A stretch of DNA of 45,024 bases, from the NCBI RefSeq assembly GCF_019683595.1, contig NZ_JADGHZ010000010.1, positions 1-45,024 on the forward strand, given 5' to 3'. This document shows positions 35,789 to 43,687 of this stretch, piece by piece (position 1 is the first letter of the stretch; every line of letters begins with the position of its first letter). The notes under the pieces are model-generated. The model did no database searches. It worked only from the letters and a program-made list of their open reading frames with translations, and was not told the origin of the DNA. This DNA comes from Sphaerobacter sp. (GTDB taxonomy: Bacteria > Chloroflexota > Chloroflexia > Thermomicrobiales > Thermomicrobiaceae). The translations under genes were made by a program, and so were the position numbers.

Positions 35789-37063
35789 TCAGGCCGCTCC
35801 GGCTTCTTCGCCCAGCGCGGTGCCGTCCTCGCGCACGCGTACCACCCGGAGCTTGCGGATCCGGTGGTGTTCGACGGCCTGTACCTCGATCAGCAGGCCA
35901 TCAGCCTGAAGCGACTCCCCGGCTTTCGGGATCCGTCCGAGCCGTTTTTGCACGAACCCGCCGATCGTGCCGGTCTCCCCTTCGGCAAACTCGGTCTCGA
36001 AGATGTCGGCGATCTCGTCCACCGCGATCCGGCCGTCAACGATCACCTCTTCGGCCCCCAGTCGCTCGATCAGCGGCGTCTCGCGGTCGTACTCGTCCTG
36101 GATCTCGCCGACGATCTCCTCCAGGATGTCCTCGATCGTGACCAGGCCGGCCGTTCCACCGTACTCGTCGACGACGATGGCGATGTGCACCTTCGCCTGG
36201 CGCATGTCGCGCAGCAGCTCGTCCACATGCTTCGACTCCGGCACGAAGTAGGCCGGGCGCAGAAGGTCGAGCAGCTTGACCCCAGTCGCCTCCTCGTTCA
36301 CGAACCGGAGCAGGTCTTTGGCGTAGATCACGCCGACGATCGAGTCGATCGAGTCGCGGTAGACCGGAATACGGGAGTGACCGGCCGAGCGGGCCAGATC
36401 CACGACCTCCGCAATCGACATGTCCTGCGGCGCCGCCACGATGTCGAGCCGGGGAACCATGATCTCGCGGACCGTCGCCTCTTCCAGGCCGAGCACCCCG
36501 CTGATCATCTCCTGCTCGTCCTCTTCGATGTCCAGGTCGCCGTTCCCGCCGTCATGCGCCTCGCCGATATCCTCGCCGTTCCCGGCCTCGGCCTGCGGGC
36601 CGCGCCGGAGCAGGCGAATGATGAGGTCGGCCACCGCCGTCAGGGGCCAGACCGCACCCGCGAGCACCATACTGAGCCGGTTCAGGCGGCGCGACTCCTC
36701 CCGTTGCTCGCTGGCAGTCAGCGCGCCCGGCAGCACCCGACCGGCAACCACCAACGCGATCGTCCCGACGACGAGCGCCAGCAACAGGCCGTAGCCGGGG
36801 AACTCGCGGGTGAAGACGCGCGTGAGCATTGCCCCGGCGACGAGCGCCGCGAGCAACTGGACAAGGGTCATCGTCGAGCGGATCAACTGGGGATGCTCGA
36901 TGAAGGACTGGACGCGGTGGGGACTGGTTCGCTCCTCGATCATCTCGCGGAGCGTGACGCGATTCACCGCCGCGAGGCTCGCTTCAACGAACGCAGCCAG
37001 TGTCAGCACCAGAAGCGCCACACACGCAACGGCTAACTCTATCCAACTACTATCGGTACTCAA
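35789..37063 (-). CDS. CNNM/CorC-type transporter (hemolysin C family)
   Basis: This 424-aa protein has an N-terminal DUF21/CNNM membrane domain (about 1-150) with helices such as LAVACVALLVLTLAAFVEASL, LVQLLAALVAGAMLT and LLLALVVGTIALVVAGRVLP. A cytosolic CBS pair (about 190-310) follows: VREIMVPRLDIVAAP, HSRIPVYRDSIDSIVGVIYA, KVHIAIVVDEYGGTAGLVTI. It ends in a CorC/HlyC domain (about 330-410: GRIAVDEIADIFET, GTIGGFVQKRLGRIPKAGES). Such proteins export or regulate magnesium or cobalt; the old name hemolysin is misleading. The start is TTG at 37063 with GGAG 10 nt upstream. It is upstream of birA in an operon. Confidence 0.92.
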   Translation of the reverse strand: MSTDSSWIELAVACVALLVLTLAAFVEASLAAVNRVTLREMIEERTSPHRVQSFIEHPQLIRSTMTLVQLLAALVAGAMLTRVFTREFPGYGLLLALVVGTIALVVAGRVLPGALTASEQREESRRLNRLSMVLAGAVWPLTAVADLIIRLLRRGPQAEAGNGEDIGEAHDGGNGDLDIEEDEQEMISGVLGLEEATVREIMVPRLDIVAAPQDMSIAEVVDLARSAGHSRIPVYRDSIDSIVGVIYAKDLLRFVNEEATGVKLLDLLRPAYFVPESKHVDELLRDMRQAKVHIAIVVDEYGGTAGLVTIEDILEEIVGEIQDEYDRETPLIERLGAEEVIVDGRIAVDEIADIFETEFAEGETGTIGGFVQKRLGRIPKAGESLQADGLLIEVQAVEHHRIRKLRVVRVREDGTALGEEAGAA

Positions 37064-37092
37064 ACCCCCTCAACTCCTGGGATCCCCTCCGG

Positions 37093-37163
37093 CCGGAGCC
37101 CCCATAGCTCTCCTGGCTCCGGACGCCGATCGGTCGTCCCGATCGGTGGCGGGGTTGCCCCGC
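37093..37163 (-). terminator. Cluster of hairpins after prs
   Basis: Between the prs stop and the CNNM gene lie three perfect stems: GCGGGG-TTG-CCCCGC (37149-37163, nearest to prs), CCGATCGG-TCGTC-CCGATCGG (37126-37146) and CCGGAGCC-14 nt-GGCTCCGG (37093-37122). At least one probably ends the glmU-prs message. The gap contains no gene. Confidence 0.6.
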
Positions 37164-37183
37164 AGGGTGTCGCCCGGCGCGCA

Positions 37184-38122
37184 CTACGTAAACAGCGCGC
37201 TGATGCTGAGGTCCTTATGGATTCGCATGATCGCCTCGGCGATCAGCGGCGCTACGGTCAGGACCTCAACCTTGTCGGACGACACCCCTTCCGGTAACGG
37301 TAGCGTGTCGGTCACAAAAACCTTCTCGATCGGTGACTCCTGGATCAGCCGCATTGCCTCCCCGGCGAAAACCCCATGCACGGCCGCCGCACGCACGCTC
37401 CGCGCGCCGCGCGCCAGAAGTGCATCAGCAGCCTTCACGAGCGTCACGCCGGAGGAGATCATGTCGTCCACGATGACCGCGTGGCGGCCTTCCACGTCGC
37501 CGACCATCTCCAGCACCTCGGCCCGCTCCGGCCCTGGCCGCTGCTTGGAGATGATGGCCAACGATCCACCGGTGCGCCGCCGGAACTCCTCGGCACGGGC
37601 CACGCTGCCCGCGTCCGGGCTCACCACGACCAGATCGTCCAGCCCGAGCCGCCGGAAGTGCGCCGCGAGGATCGGCGTCGCGCGGAGGTGGTCCACCTGG
37701 ATGTCAAAAAAGCCCTCAATTGCGGGGGAGTGCAGGTCCATGGTCAGGATCCGGTCCGCGCCGGCCGTCACCAGCAGGTTGGCGACCAGCTTGGCGCTGA
37801 TCGGCTCGCGGCCGGACGTCTTCTTCTCCTGCCGCGCGTAGGCGTAGTACGGGATCACGGCCGTGATCCGCGCCGCCGAGGCGCGCCGCAGCGCGTCCAG
37901 GATGACCAGCAACTCCATCAGGTTCTGGTTCACCGGCCGGCTCATCGTCTGGATGACGAAGACATCCGAGCCGCGGACGTTCTCCTCCAGCTTGACCCGC
38001 GTCTCGCCGTCTCTCCACGACCCAACGATCGCCCGCCCCAGCGGTGCCTCAAGCTCGCTCGCGATCCGGTTCGCGAGCGCTGGGCTGGAATTCCCGGCGA
38101 AGACCTGCAGCCGGCCGTCCAT
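37184..38122 (-). CDS. prs: Ribose-phosphate pyrophosphokinase (PRPP synthetase)
   Basis: This 312-aa class I PRPP synthetase makes PRPP from ribose-5-phosphate and ATP for nucleotide, His and Trp synthesis. Sequence marks are VFAGNSSPALANRIA, FRDGE-like SWRDGETRVKLEENVRG, VIPYYAYARQEKKTSGREPI (ATP-binding flexible loop), MDLHSPAIEGFFDIQVDHL (metal and regulatory region), SPDAGSVARAEEF and the PRPP motif AVIVDDMISSGVTLVKAA. Length is standard. It starts 6 nt after glmU's stop, and the ribosome site lies in the end of glmU, so glmU-prs is one operon, as in many Firmicutes-like genomes. Confidence 0.98.
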   Translation of the reverse strand: MDGRLQVFAGNSSPALANRIASELEAPLGRAIVGSWRDGETRVKLEENVRGSDVFVIQTMSRPVNQNLMELLVILDALRRASAARITAVIPYYAYARQEKKTSGREPISAKLVANLLVTAGADRILTMDLHSPAIEGFFDIQVDHLRATPILAAHFRRLGLDDLVVVSPDAGSVARAEEFRRRTGGSLAIISKQRPGPERAEVLEMVGDVEGRHAVIVDDMISSGVTLVKAADALLARGARSVRAAAVHGVFAGEAMRLIQESPIEKVFVTDTLPLPEGVSSDKVEVLTVAPLIAEAIMRIHKDLSISALFT

Positions 38123-38128
38123 CCCTGT

Positions 38129-39523
38129 CTACCTCTCCCCCGCGTCCTGCGTCCGGCGCGATAGCGTCCGCGCCGGCACTCCTGCCACCGTCTCCCCGGG
38201 CGCCACGTCCCGGAGCACCACGGCCCCGGCTCCGGTACGCGCCCCGGACCCCACCGTCACCGGCGCCCGCAGCATCGTATCCACCCCGATGAAGGCGCCG
38301 TCCCCGATCACCGTTCGGTGCTTGTCTCGCCCGTCGTAGTTCGCCGTGATCGTCCCGGCACCGATGTTCACGTCTCGCCCAAGCTCGGCGTCGCCCAGGT
38401 AGCTGACATGCCCGACGTGCGTCCCGGAACCGACCACGGTGTTCTTCATCTCCACGTAGTTGCCAATGTGGACGTCATCCGCCACCCGCGTGCCAGGCCG
38501 AAGGTGGGTATACGGCCCGACATGGACCCGCGCCCCGATCTCCGACTCCTCGATCACTGAGGCCAGCACTTCGCTCTCCGGCCCCACCCGCGCGTCGCGG
38601 AGAATCGCCTGCGGCCCGATGCGCGCGCCCTCCCCGATCACCGAGGCTCCACTGATGGTCGTGAACGGCTCAATCCGGGCGTCAGGTGCGATCTCCACCG
38701 TGTCGTCGATGAAGGTGGTCGCCGGATCGACGATGGCCACCCCGGCTCGCATCAACCGCTCGTTGATCCGCCGCCGGATGATCGCCTCGGCCGCCGCCAG
38801 CTCTACCCGGTCGTTCACACCGTGCGCGACGTCCGGCGACGCGACGACCGAGACAACCGGTGGGTCCGGCTCCCGTGCCGTTGCCGCCATCGCCACCAGC
38901 GATGTCAGGTAGTACTCCCCGACCGCGCTCCGCGGCACCTTGGGCAGCGCCTCCTCGAGCCAGTCGCGCCGGTAGCAGGAGATCCCACTGTTGATCTCGA
39001 CCGGGCCGTCGTAGCGGCTGTCGTCTTCCTTGGCCTCGATCACCCCGACGATGCGCCCGCCCTCGCGCCGGAGCCGACCATACCCGGCGGGATCATCGAC
39101 CCGCGCGGTGAGCAGCGTCACGAGCGCACCGGTCTGGATAGCGGTGTCGACCAGCTCGCTCACGGCGTCCGGCGAGAGGAGGGGATGGTCGCCGAAGAGG
39201 ACCACCACGTGGCGGACTTCCGGCCGCAGCAGGGGCAGCGCCTGCGCCGCGGCGTGGCCGGTGCCCAGCGGCTCATGCTGCCAGGCCACCTCGCAGCCAG
39301 ACGGCAAGCGCTCGGCCAACCCCGCCTTCGCGGGACTCAACACGACGATCGTCTGCAATGGGGTAAGGGGTTGGATCGCGCGGAGGACGTAGTCGATGAC
39401 GGGGCGCCCGGCGAGGGGCTGCAGCTCCTTCGGGATACGCGACTTCATGCGCGTACCCAAGCCCGCGGCGAGGATAACCGCGGCGACTTGTGACTGCGCT
39501 CTGCCTGTTTCGTCCGAGTTCAC
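38129..39523 (-). CDS. glmU: Bifunctional GlcNAc-1-P uridyltransferase / GlcN-1-P acetyltransferase
   Basis: This 464-aa GlmU makes UDP-GlcNAc for peptidoglycan. The N-terminal pyrophosphorylase domain has VAAVILAAGLGTRMKSRIPK (the family G-x-G-T-RM-x-S motif, followed here by IPKELQPLAG), VVLFGDHPLLSPD (Asp metal site) and INSGISCYRRDW. The C-terminal left-handed beta helix (about 250-455) shows hexapeptide repeats such as IGEGARIGPQAILRDARVG, then HVGPYTHLRPGTRV, KNTVVGSGTHVGHVSYLGDA (acetylation His region) and NIGAGTITANYDGRDKH. The start is a GTG at 39523 with weak ribosome-site complementarity, so the start is less sure than the identity. It lies 60 nt downstream of tRNA-Gln and immediately before prs. 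Confidence 0.98.
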   Translation of the reverse strand: MNSDETGRAQSQVAAVILAAGLGTRMKSRIPKELQPLAGRPVIDYVLRAIQPLTPLQTIVVLSPAKAGLAERLPSGCEVAWQHEPLGTGHAAAQALPLLRPEVRHVVVLFGDHPLLSPDAVSELVDTAIQTGALVTLLTARVDDPAGYGRLRREGGRIVGVIEAKEDDSRYDGPVEINSGISCYRRDWLEEALPKVPRSAVGEYYLTSLVAMAATAREPDPPVVSVVASPDVAHGVNDRVELAAAEAIIRRRINERLMRAGVAIVDPATTFIDDTVEIAPDARIEPFTTISGASVIGEGARIGPQAILRDARVGPESEVLASVIEESEIGARVHVGPYTHLRPGTRVADDVHIGNYVEMKNTVVGSGTHVGHVSYLGDAELGRDVNIGAGTITANYDGRDKHRTVIGDGAFIGVDTMLRAPVTVGSGARTGAGAVVLRDVAPGETVAGVPARTLSRRTQDAGER

Positions 39524-39547
39524 TGCCGCCCGACGCCTGACGATGCA

Positions 39548-39566
39548 GGGCGGTACGGTTCCGCCC
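39548..39566 (-). terminator. Possible hairpin end of tRNA-Gln transcript
   Basis: GGGCGG, a 7-nt loop and CCGCCC lie between the tRNA 3' end and glmU. It might end or help process the tRNA message, or the tRNA may be cut from a glmU-prs transcript. No T-run follows. Confidence 0.35.
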
Positions 39567-39582
39567 CGGCGCCTAAATCCGG

Positions 39583-39653
39583 TTGGCGGGCCAGGATTCG
39601 AACCTGGAACAAAGGCTCCAAAGGCCCTTGTGATACCATTTCACCACCCGCCA
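39583..39653 (-). tRNA. tRNA-Gln (anticodon UUG)
   Basis: The 71-nt minus-strand sequence folds as a cloverleaf. The acceptor stem TGGCGGG/CCCGCCA is perfect, with discriminator A, and the D-arm region is GTGGTGAAATGGTATCAC. The anticodon stem AGGGC/GCCTT encloses the loop CTTTGGA (39617-39623), giving anticodon TTG. The T-arm is CCAGG-TTCGAAT-CCTGG. The U1-A72 pair is typical of tRNA-Gln. The 3' CCA is not encoded. Confidence 0.95.
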
Positions 39654-39674
39654 ACAGCCGCTAGCGCACGTCTA

Positions 39675-39704
39675 ATGGTACCGGCCTGCAACGCGCCGTG
39701 TCAA
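39675..39704 (-). promoter_or_regulatory. tRNA-Gln promoter
   Basis: TTGACA (39704-39699, perfect consensus), an 18-nt spacer and TACCAT (39680-39675) predict a start near 39668, about 15 nt before the tRNA 5' end. This promoter may also drive glmU-prs by read-through. Confidence 0.85.
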
Positions 39705-39843
39705 GGAACGCCGCACCCGGACAGGCCGCGTGGCCGGTCGATCCGTGACTGGCGTACTGGACGAGAGGGTGCCTCGACGCCGCGCTCAGCGGCAAAGCGA
39801 CCACCGACCCAGGCAACCACCACCTACCGCTGTCCATAAGCAC

Positions 39844-39857
39844 TGTCCGATCGGACA
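39844..39857. promoter_or_regulatory. 14-bp perfect palindrome in divergent intergenic region
   Basis: TGTCCGATCGGACA lies between the tRNA-Gln promoter and the TPM-domain gene, about 120 nt before the latter's ATG. It could be an operator; no matching regulator is adjacent. The rest of 39705-39964 holds a TTGACC at 39874 and TATGAT at 39904 that are spaced too far apart (24 nt) for a confident promoter. Confidence 0.4.
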
Positions 39858-39964
39858 CGCGCTGCCCGTCCCATTGACCTGGCCCAGTGCCGTCGTGGCA
39901 GCCTATGATGTACACGGAACCTTTCACGGTTCCGCGCACCGGCTCCAAGGACAAGGGGGTCCAT

Positions 39965-41521
39965 ATGCGCACCACTGCCCGAGCCATCCGGCGCCTCACC
40001 TGGGCCGCCATGATCGTTTCCCTGTTGCTGCTCCTTGCCAGCCCGACCATCGCGGCGACCGAGTACGGCGAACCAGTGCCCGGGCAACACATCTACGACA
40101 CCACGGGCCTGCTCACCCCTGACGAGATCGCCGACCTGGAGAGCCGCGCTGCCGCGGTCGAGGCCGCCGGCGCGCCCGTCGTCGTCTACCTCCAGGCCCG
40201 CGACGCCTCCCGCAGTGAGACCGAGGCCGATGCCCGCAATCTCATGGACGCCTGGGATGTGCAGTCGGCCCCCGGCGCCCACGACGGCGTCGTCCTGTTC
40301 TTCAACCTCAAACCCGACAATCTCCGCCGCGGCGAGGTGTTCATCTACGCCGGGGAGAAGCATTTCGATGGTGGCAACCTGCCGCAGGCGGAGCTGCAGC
40401 GCATCATTGACGAGGAGATGCTGCCCCTGCTCCGGGACAACCAGACGGCGGCCGGGATCGGGGCCGGGCTGGACGCCATCGCCCACTCCCTCACCTACGG
40501 CCCACCGCCGCCGCCACCCCCATCCCGGTTCGAACGCATCGCGCAGGATCTGACCGAGGGAGTATTCAGCCTTGCCAACATCGTCTCGGCAGCGTTCGCT
40601 GCGCTGATCTTTGCCATCGGCCTTGGCCGCTACCGGGAACGGCCGGTTGCGCGCGGCGCCGCTATTCCCACGACGATGCCACCTTCCACCCACCCGCCTG
40701 CTGTGGCCGGTGCCCTTGTTGACGGGCACATCATGGACTGGCACCTCGAGGCAACCCTCATCGACCTGGCGAATCGCGGGGCACTTGCCATCGAGCCGGC
40801 CGGCGAGAAGAAGGTGCAGGTCCGGCTGCTCGACCGGAGCCTGCTCCGCACGCCGTACGAAGTCGCCCTCTGGGAAGCGCTCGAAGTCAGCAGCGCTGGG
40901 GAAGGCCTCGTCACCGCCGAGGAGCTTCGCTCCTCGCGCTCAAAATGGGGACGAGCGAGAGACGAGCTCCGCAAGCAACTGGAGAATGAGGGATTCTACG
41001 CGCCGAACCCCGGCGCGCGACGACGCCCTCTGTACCTTGCCGCCGCAGTCGGGTTCCTCCTGACCGTCATCGCCGCGGTGCTTGCGGGCGGAGCCCAACA
41101 GCCGCTGGCCGGGATCGGCGCCGGGCTCCTCGGCGTCGCGTCGCTCGTCACCCTCATCCTCGGCGCGAATATCCGCGACACCACCGAGTACGGCGAGGCC
41201 GAGGCCGCCGCCTGGCGCGGCTACAAGGAAGGCATCACCTCCGCTCGGAAAGACCGCGCCGCCGTCCTCGACCTTGACGAGGTACTCCCCTACGCAGTCG
41301 CCTTCGGCGTGGTCGACTCGCTCGACGACCGCCTGAAGGAGGCCAGCGACGCCGGCTACCAGCCTGCCTGGTTCAACGCCACCCTGCACACGGGCTCGAC
41401 CGGGGGCTTCTACCCCTACTGGGTCGGGTTCCACACTGCCGTCTCACCGCCGTCCTCATCCTCCGGCGGCGGAGTCGGCGGCGCTTCGGCTGGTGGCGGC
41501 GGCGCGGGAGGGAGCTTCTAG
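39965..41521 (+). CDS. TPM-domain / DUF2207-like membrane protein
   Basis: This 518-aa protein has a signal-like N-terminal helix (residues about 12-30, AAMIVSLLLLLASPTIAA). An extracytoplasmic TPM-type domain follows (about 38-160: HIYDTTGLLTPDEIADLESR, APVVVYLQARDAS, DGVVLFFNLKP, FIYAGEKHFDGGNLPQAELQ). After a poly-Pro spacer come a membrane helix near residue 200, a middle domain MDWHLEATLIDLANRGALAI typical of DUF2207 proteins, two more helices (RPLYLAAAVGFLLTVIAAVL and neighbouring segment) and an Asp-rich stretch. The C-terminus is Gly-rich (GGGVGGASAGGGGAGGSF), as often seen in this group. The role is unknown; TPM domains are linked to repair or assembly of membrane complexes. The ATG at 39965 has AGGGGG upstream. 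Confidence 0.85.
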   Translation: MRTTARAIRRLTWAAMIVSLLLLLASPTIAATEYGEPVPGQHIYDTTGLLTPDEIADLESRAAAVEAAGAPVVVYLQARDASRSETEADARNLMDAWDVQSAPGAHDGVVLFFNLKPDNLRRGEVFIYAGEKHFDGGNLPQAELQRIIDEEMLPLLRDNQTAAGIGAGLDAIAHSLTYGPPPPPPPSRFERIAQDLTEGVFSLANIVSAAFAALIFAIGLGRYRERPVARGAAIPTTMPPSTHPPAVAGALVDGHIMDWHLEATLIDLANRGALAIEPAGEKKVQVRLLDRSLLRTPYEVALWEALEVSSAGEGLVTAEELRSSRSKWGRARDELRKQLENEGFYAPNPGARRRPLYLAAAVGFLLTVIAAVLAGGAQQPLAGIGAGLLGVASLVTLILGANIRDTTEYGEAEAAAWRGYKEGITSARKDRAAVLDLDEVLPYAVAFGVVDSLDDRLKEASDAGYQPAWFNATLHTGSTGGFYPYWVGFHTAVSPPSSSSGGGVGGASAGGGGAGGSF

Positions 41522-41578
41522 CTGACGTGTCACGGCGGAAATCCTCTCCTGCCACGTTCCTCCAGTAACATCGAGCAA

Positions 41579-41610
41579 GAACCACCCGGGACGCTTGTCC
41601 CGGGTGGTTC
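41579..41610 (+). terminator. Terminator after TPM-domain gene
   Basis: GAACCACCCGGGAC, loop GCTT and its exact complement form a 14-bp stem 58 nt after the stop, the strongest hairpin in the window. The remaining 218 nt to the next gene contain two copies of CGTACCAT (near 41704 and 41727) but no clear promoter. Confidence 0.78.
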
Positions 41611-41828
41611 GGTCTCGACGTGAACACACCACCGGGGAGTCGGTCGGTGCTCCAGCCATTCAGCACATGGCGGGCATCGGTCTCAAGCGCACCCCATACC
41701 CGCCCGTACCATACTTCAGGACCTGCGTACCATTCTCCCTGCGGACGGCTGGCCGTACGCTCCAGACACGACGTGCCTGCTAGGCGCGTGCGTCGAGCGC
41801 TCGCGTCGTCAATTTCGGGAGTTGTGCC

Positions 41829-42917
41829 ATGCCGTTGCCGCCACCCCAGACCAAAGAGTTCGCACTTCGACTGGAGACGTTGGCCGCTGATTGCCGCGCG
41901 GAATTGGAGGAAGGCTCCAAGGCGCTGCAGGAGATCGCCCTCCTCGTCAACCAGACGGCCAGCGAGGTGGATCGCCTGAGCCAGCGGGAGCTGCAACTCG
42001 CCAATCGCGTCCGCGAGATGGACGCCAACCTGGAGTCCTATGCTCGCTCCGACATCCGCGACATGCTCCGCGCCGCTCACGACGTCGAGCTCCGGCTGCT
42101 CATGATGCGCAGCCAGCTCGAACAACTCCAGGAGCGGGAGCGGACCATCCGCGACCATCAGGACCGGCTGCGCACCCTGGTCGAACTGGCCGAAACCTAC
42201 CTGACCATGCAGGGCAGCCGGCCGGGTGCGGGTGACATGCGAACCCGCGGCCTCCGCAACGGCACCACGGTTGCACTCCCGACCGTGCCATTCGCTGACA
42301 TCATCCAGGCCCAGGAGGACGAGCGGCTGCGCCTGGCCCAGCGCGTCGTCGACGGCCCGGCCCAGGCGCTCGCCAACGTGCTGTTGCAGGCCGAGGTCTG
42401 CGAGCGTCTGATGGAGCGGGACCTGGAGCAGGCCCGCACCGAGCTTGCAGAACTGCGCCGCATCGCCGCGGAAGCCCTGGCCCACTCTCGCCGCATGCTG
42501 CTGGAACTGCGCCCGGTGGTGCTGCGCGAACTCGGTGTCGTGCCGACCCTGCGTCGCTACCTGACCCAGGTCAGCCGCAATCGGCCGATCGAGGGCCACA
42601 TCGACGGTCCAGACCACGACGGGGACCTGGCAGAACCGGTGCGCCTCGCCCTCTACCGCCTCCTGCAGGAGGCGATCGCCGCGGCGGTGGCCGACGACGG
42701 TGTCCAGGCAATCGACATCGACGTCCGCTACGAGGACGCCCAGGTGACCGCCCGCATCGAGGTCCGCGGACAGGGGCTCGAGCGTAACCAAACCCTGCCG
42801 CGCTTGCGCACTGACGAGACGGTGCAGCGCCGTCTCGACCACCTCGGTGCTGAACTGCACTTCGAGCCGGTGGACGACACGGCAACCCGTCTAGCCTTGG
42901 TCATCCCCCTCGCGTAA
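41829..42917 (+). CDS. DegS-like sensor protein lacking the phospho-accepting His (pseudokinase)
   Basis: This 362-aa soluble, coiled-coil-rich protein is built like DegS/LiaS-type histidine kinases. Residues about 60-130 (YARSDIRDMLRAAHDVELRL, MMRSQLEQLQERERTIRDHQ) match the DegS sensor helix region. Then comes the HisKA_3 dimerisation part QEDERLRLAQRVVDGPAQAL, where family members read RELHDGxAQ. The His position is Val174 here. The C-terminal HATPase-like region (LYRLLQEAIAAAVADDG) lacks the N-box Asn, and VRGQG stands where D-x-G-x-G is expected. It therefore probably neither phosphorylates nor binds ATP normally, and may act as a scaffold or antagonist. No DegU-like regulator is in the window. 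It precedes the Flp pilin genes by 269 nt. The ATG at 41829 is preceded by GGGAGTTGTGCC. Confidence 0.82.
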   Translation: MPLPPPQTKEFALRLETLAADCRAELEEGSKALQEIALLVNQTASEVDRLSQRELQLANRVREMDANLESYARSDIRDMLRAAHDVELRLLMMRSQLEQLQERERTIRDHQDRLRTLVELAETYLTMQGSRPGAGDMRTRGLRNGTTVALPTVPFADIIQAQEDERLRLAQRVVDGPAQALANVLLQAEVCERLMERDLEQARTELAELRRIAAEALAHSRRMLLELRPVVLRELGVVPTLRRYLTQVSRNRPIEGHIDGPDHDGDLAEPVRLALYRLLQEAIAAAVADDGVQAIDIDVRYEDAQVTARIEVRGQGLERNQTLPRLRTDETVQRRLDHLGAELHFEPVDDTATRLALVIPLA

Positions 42918-43186
42918 CCGCGGGGATGGTACCAACGATCGCGCTGATGAGGACCAACGGTTCATTGTACTACGTCTCCCCAACCCTTAATGTTGCACCT
43001 AGATAGTCCGGATCCATTCTCGATGGTACCGAGCATGGAGGCAGGAATTCCGGATCGGGAACTGCCGCACACGAAGGGAGGGAGACAATAGGGTTCCGGT
43101 TAGGGTTCCGGATCTAGATCTCGTGTCCCTGAGTGCATTAGTTCGAGTCGTTTCATCCGGTATTCATTCATCATAGGAGGGATGAA
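42918..43186. other. AT-richer intergenic region with short repeats before flp
   Basis: This 269-nt stretch is visibly less GC-rich than its neighbours. It contains three copies of TCCGGATC (about 43010, 43048, 43108), two GATGGTACC words (about 42927, 43022), a tandem TAGGGTTCCGGT-like pair (about 43089-43112) and the palindrome GATCTAGATC. It presumably holds the pilin promoter and binding sites, though no box pair is clear enough to call. The flp ribosome site AGGAGGG ends it. Confidence 0.55.
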
Positions 43187-43390
43187 ATGGTCGAGTACGT
43201 CAAGTCCCTGTACGGCCTCTACGTCGACGAGGACCAGTTCGAGGGCCAGGGCCTGGTCGAGTACGCCCTGATCCTGGTGCTCATCTCCGTCGTCGCGATC
43301 GCCGTTATGGCTACGCTCGGCGGCAAGGTCAAGGGCGTCTTCAAAACCGTCAGCGACACCATGAACACGGCGCCGGGCGGCGGCAGCTAG
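43187..43390 (+). CDS. Flp/Fap type IVb pilin (67 aa)
   Basis: This 67-aa pilin precursor of the tad (Flp) type would be cut by a prepilin peptidase and built into a thin adhesive pilus. After a 20-residue leader (MVEYVKSLYGLYVDEDQFEG) comes the class IVb signature QGLVEYALILVLISVVAIAV, with Glu at +5 and Tyr at +6 after cleavage at Gly20. A short polar tail KVKGVFKTVSDTMNTAPGGG completes it. The ATG at 43187 is behind AGGAGGG. No tad secretion ATPase or peptidase gene is in the window. The following hairpin separates it from a second pilin gene. Confidence 0.93.
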   Translation: MVEYVKSLYGLYVDEDQFEGQGLVEYALILVLISVVAIAVMATLGGKVKGVFKTVSDTMNTAPGGGS

Positions 43391-43410
43391 AATCCCCGAG
43401 TCGTCGGAAC

Positions 43411-43445
43411 GGAACGGCCCCGTGCCTGCTGGCCGGGGCCGTTCC
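43411..43445 (+). terminator. Hairpin between the two pilin genes
   Basis: GGAACGGCCCCG, an 11-nt loop and CGGGGCCGTTCC form a perfect 12-bp stem 20 nt after the first pilin stop and 29 nt before the second pilin start. It could be a partial terminator that makes the first pilin more abundant. Confidence 0.68.
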
Positions 43446-43474
43446 CCTGTAAGGCACCGGAAGGACGGACGCCG

Positions 43475-43648
43475 ATGGACAACAACCCAGAACGGCAAGC
43501 CGGTGCGCACGACGGCCAGGGCTTGGTCGAGTACTCACTGATCCTCGTCTTCATCGCGGTCGTCGCGGTGGCGGCCCTGATCGCGCTCGGTCCGATAGTC
43601 CAGGCCGCGTACCAGCAGGGGATCGACGCCCTCAACTATACGCAGTAG
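43475..43648 (+). CDS. Second Flp/Fap-type pilin (57 aa)
   Basis: This very short gene encodes a 57-aa protein starting MDNNPERQAGAHDG, then the pilin signature QGLVEYSLILVFIAVVAVAA followed by LIALGPIVQAAYQQGIDALN. The G-Q-G-L-V-E-Y site (cleavage after Gly14, Glu+5, Tyr+6) and the hydrophobic helix match the type IVb family and closely echo the first pilin, so it is a divergent paralogue and not an artefact. GGAAGGACGG lies upstream of the ATG at 43475. Its tail is shorter than the first pilin's. It might be a minor pilin of the same structure. A hairpin terminator follows. Confidence 0.88.
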   Translation: MDNNPERQAGAHDGQGLVEYSLILVFIAVVAVAALIALGPIVQAAYQQGIDALNYTQ

Positions 43649-43687
43649 GGCACAGGCCCTTGCCCAAGCATCCTTACGCAACACAAG

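Noticed and set aside
39874-39909. Promoter TTGACC ... TATGAT for the TPM-domain gene
   Set aside because: The two boxes are 24 nt apart, outside the workable 15-20 nt range.
42918-43186. Cyclic-di-GMP riboswitch before the pilin genes
   Set aside because: Pilin context made this attractive, but the conserved GEMM core is not visible.
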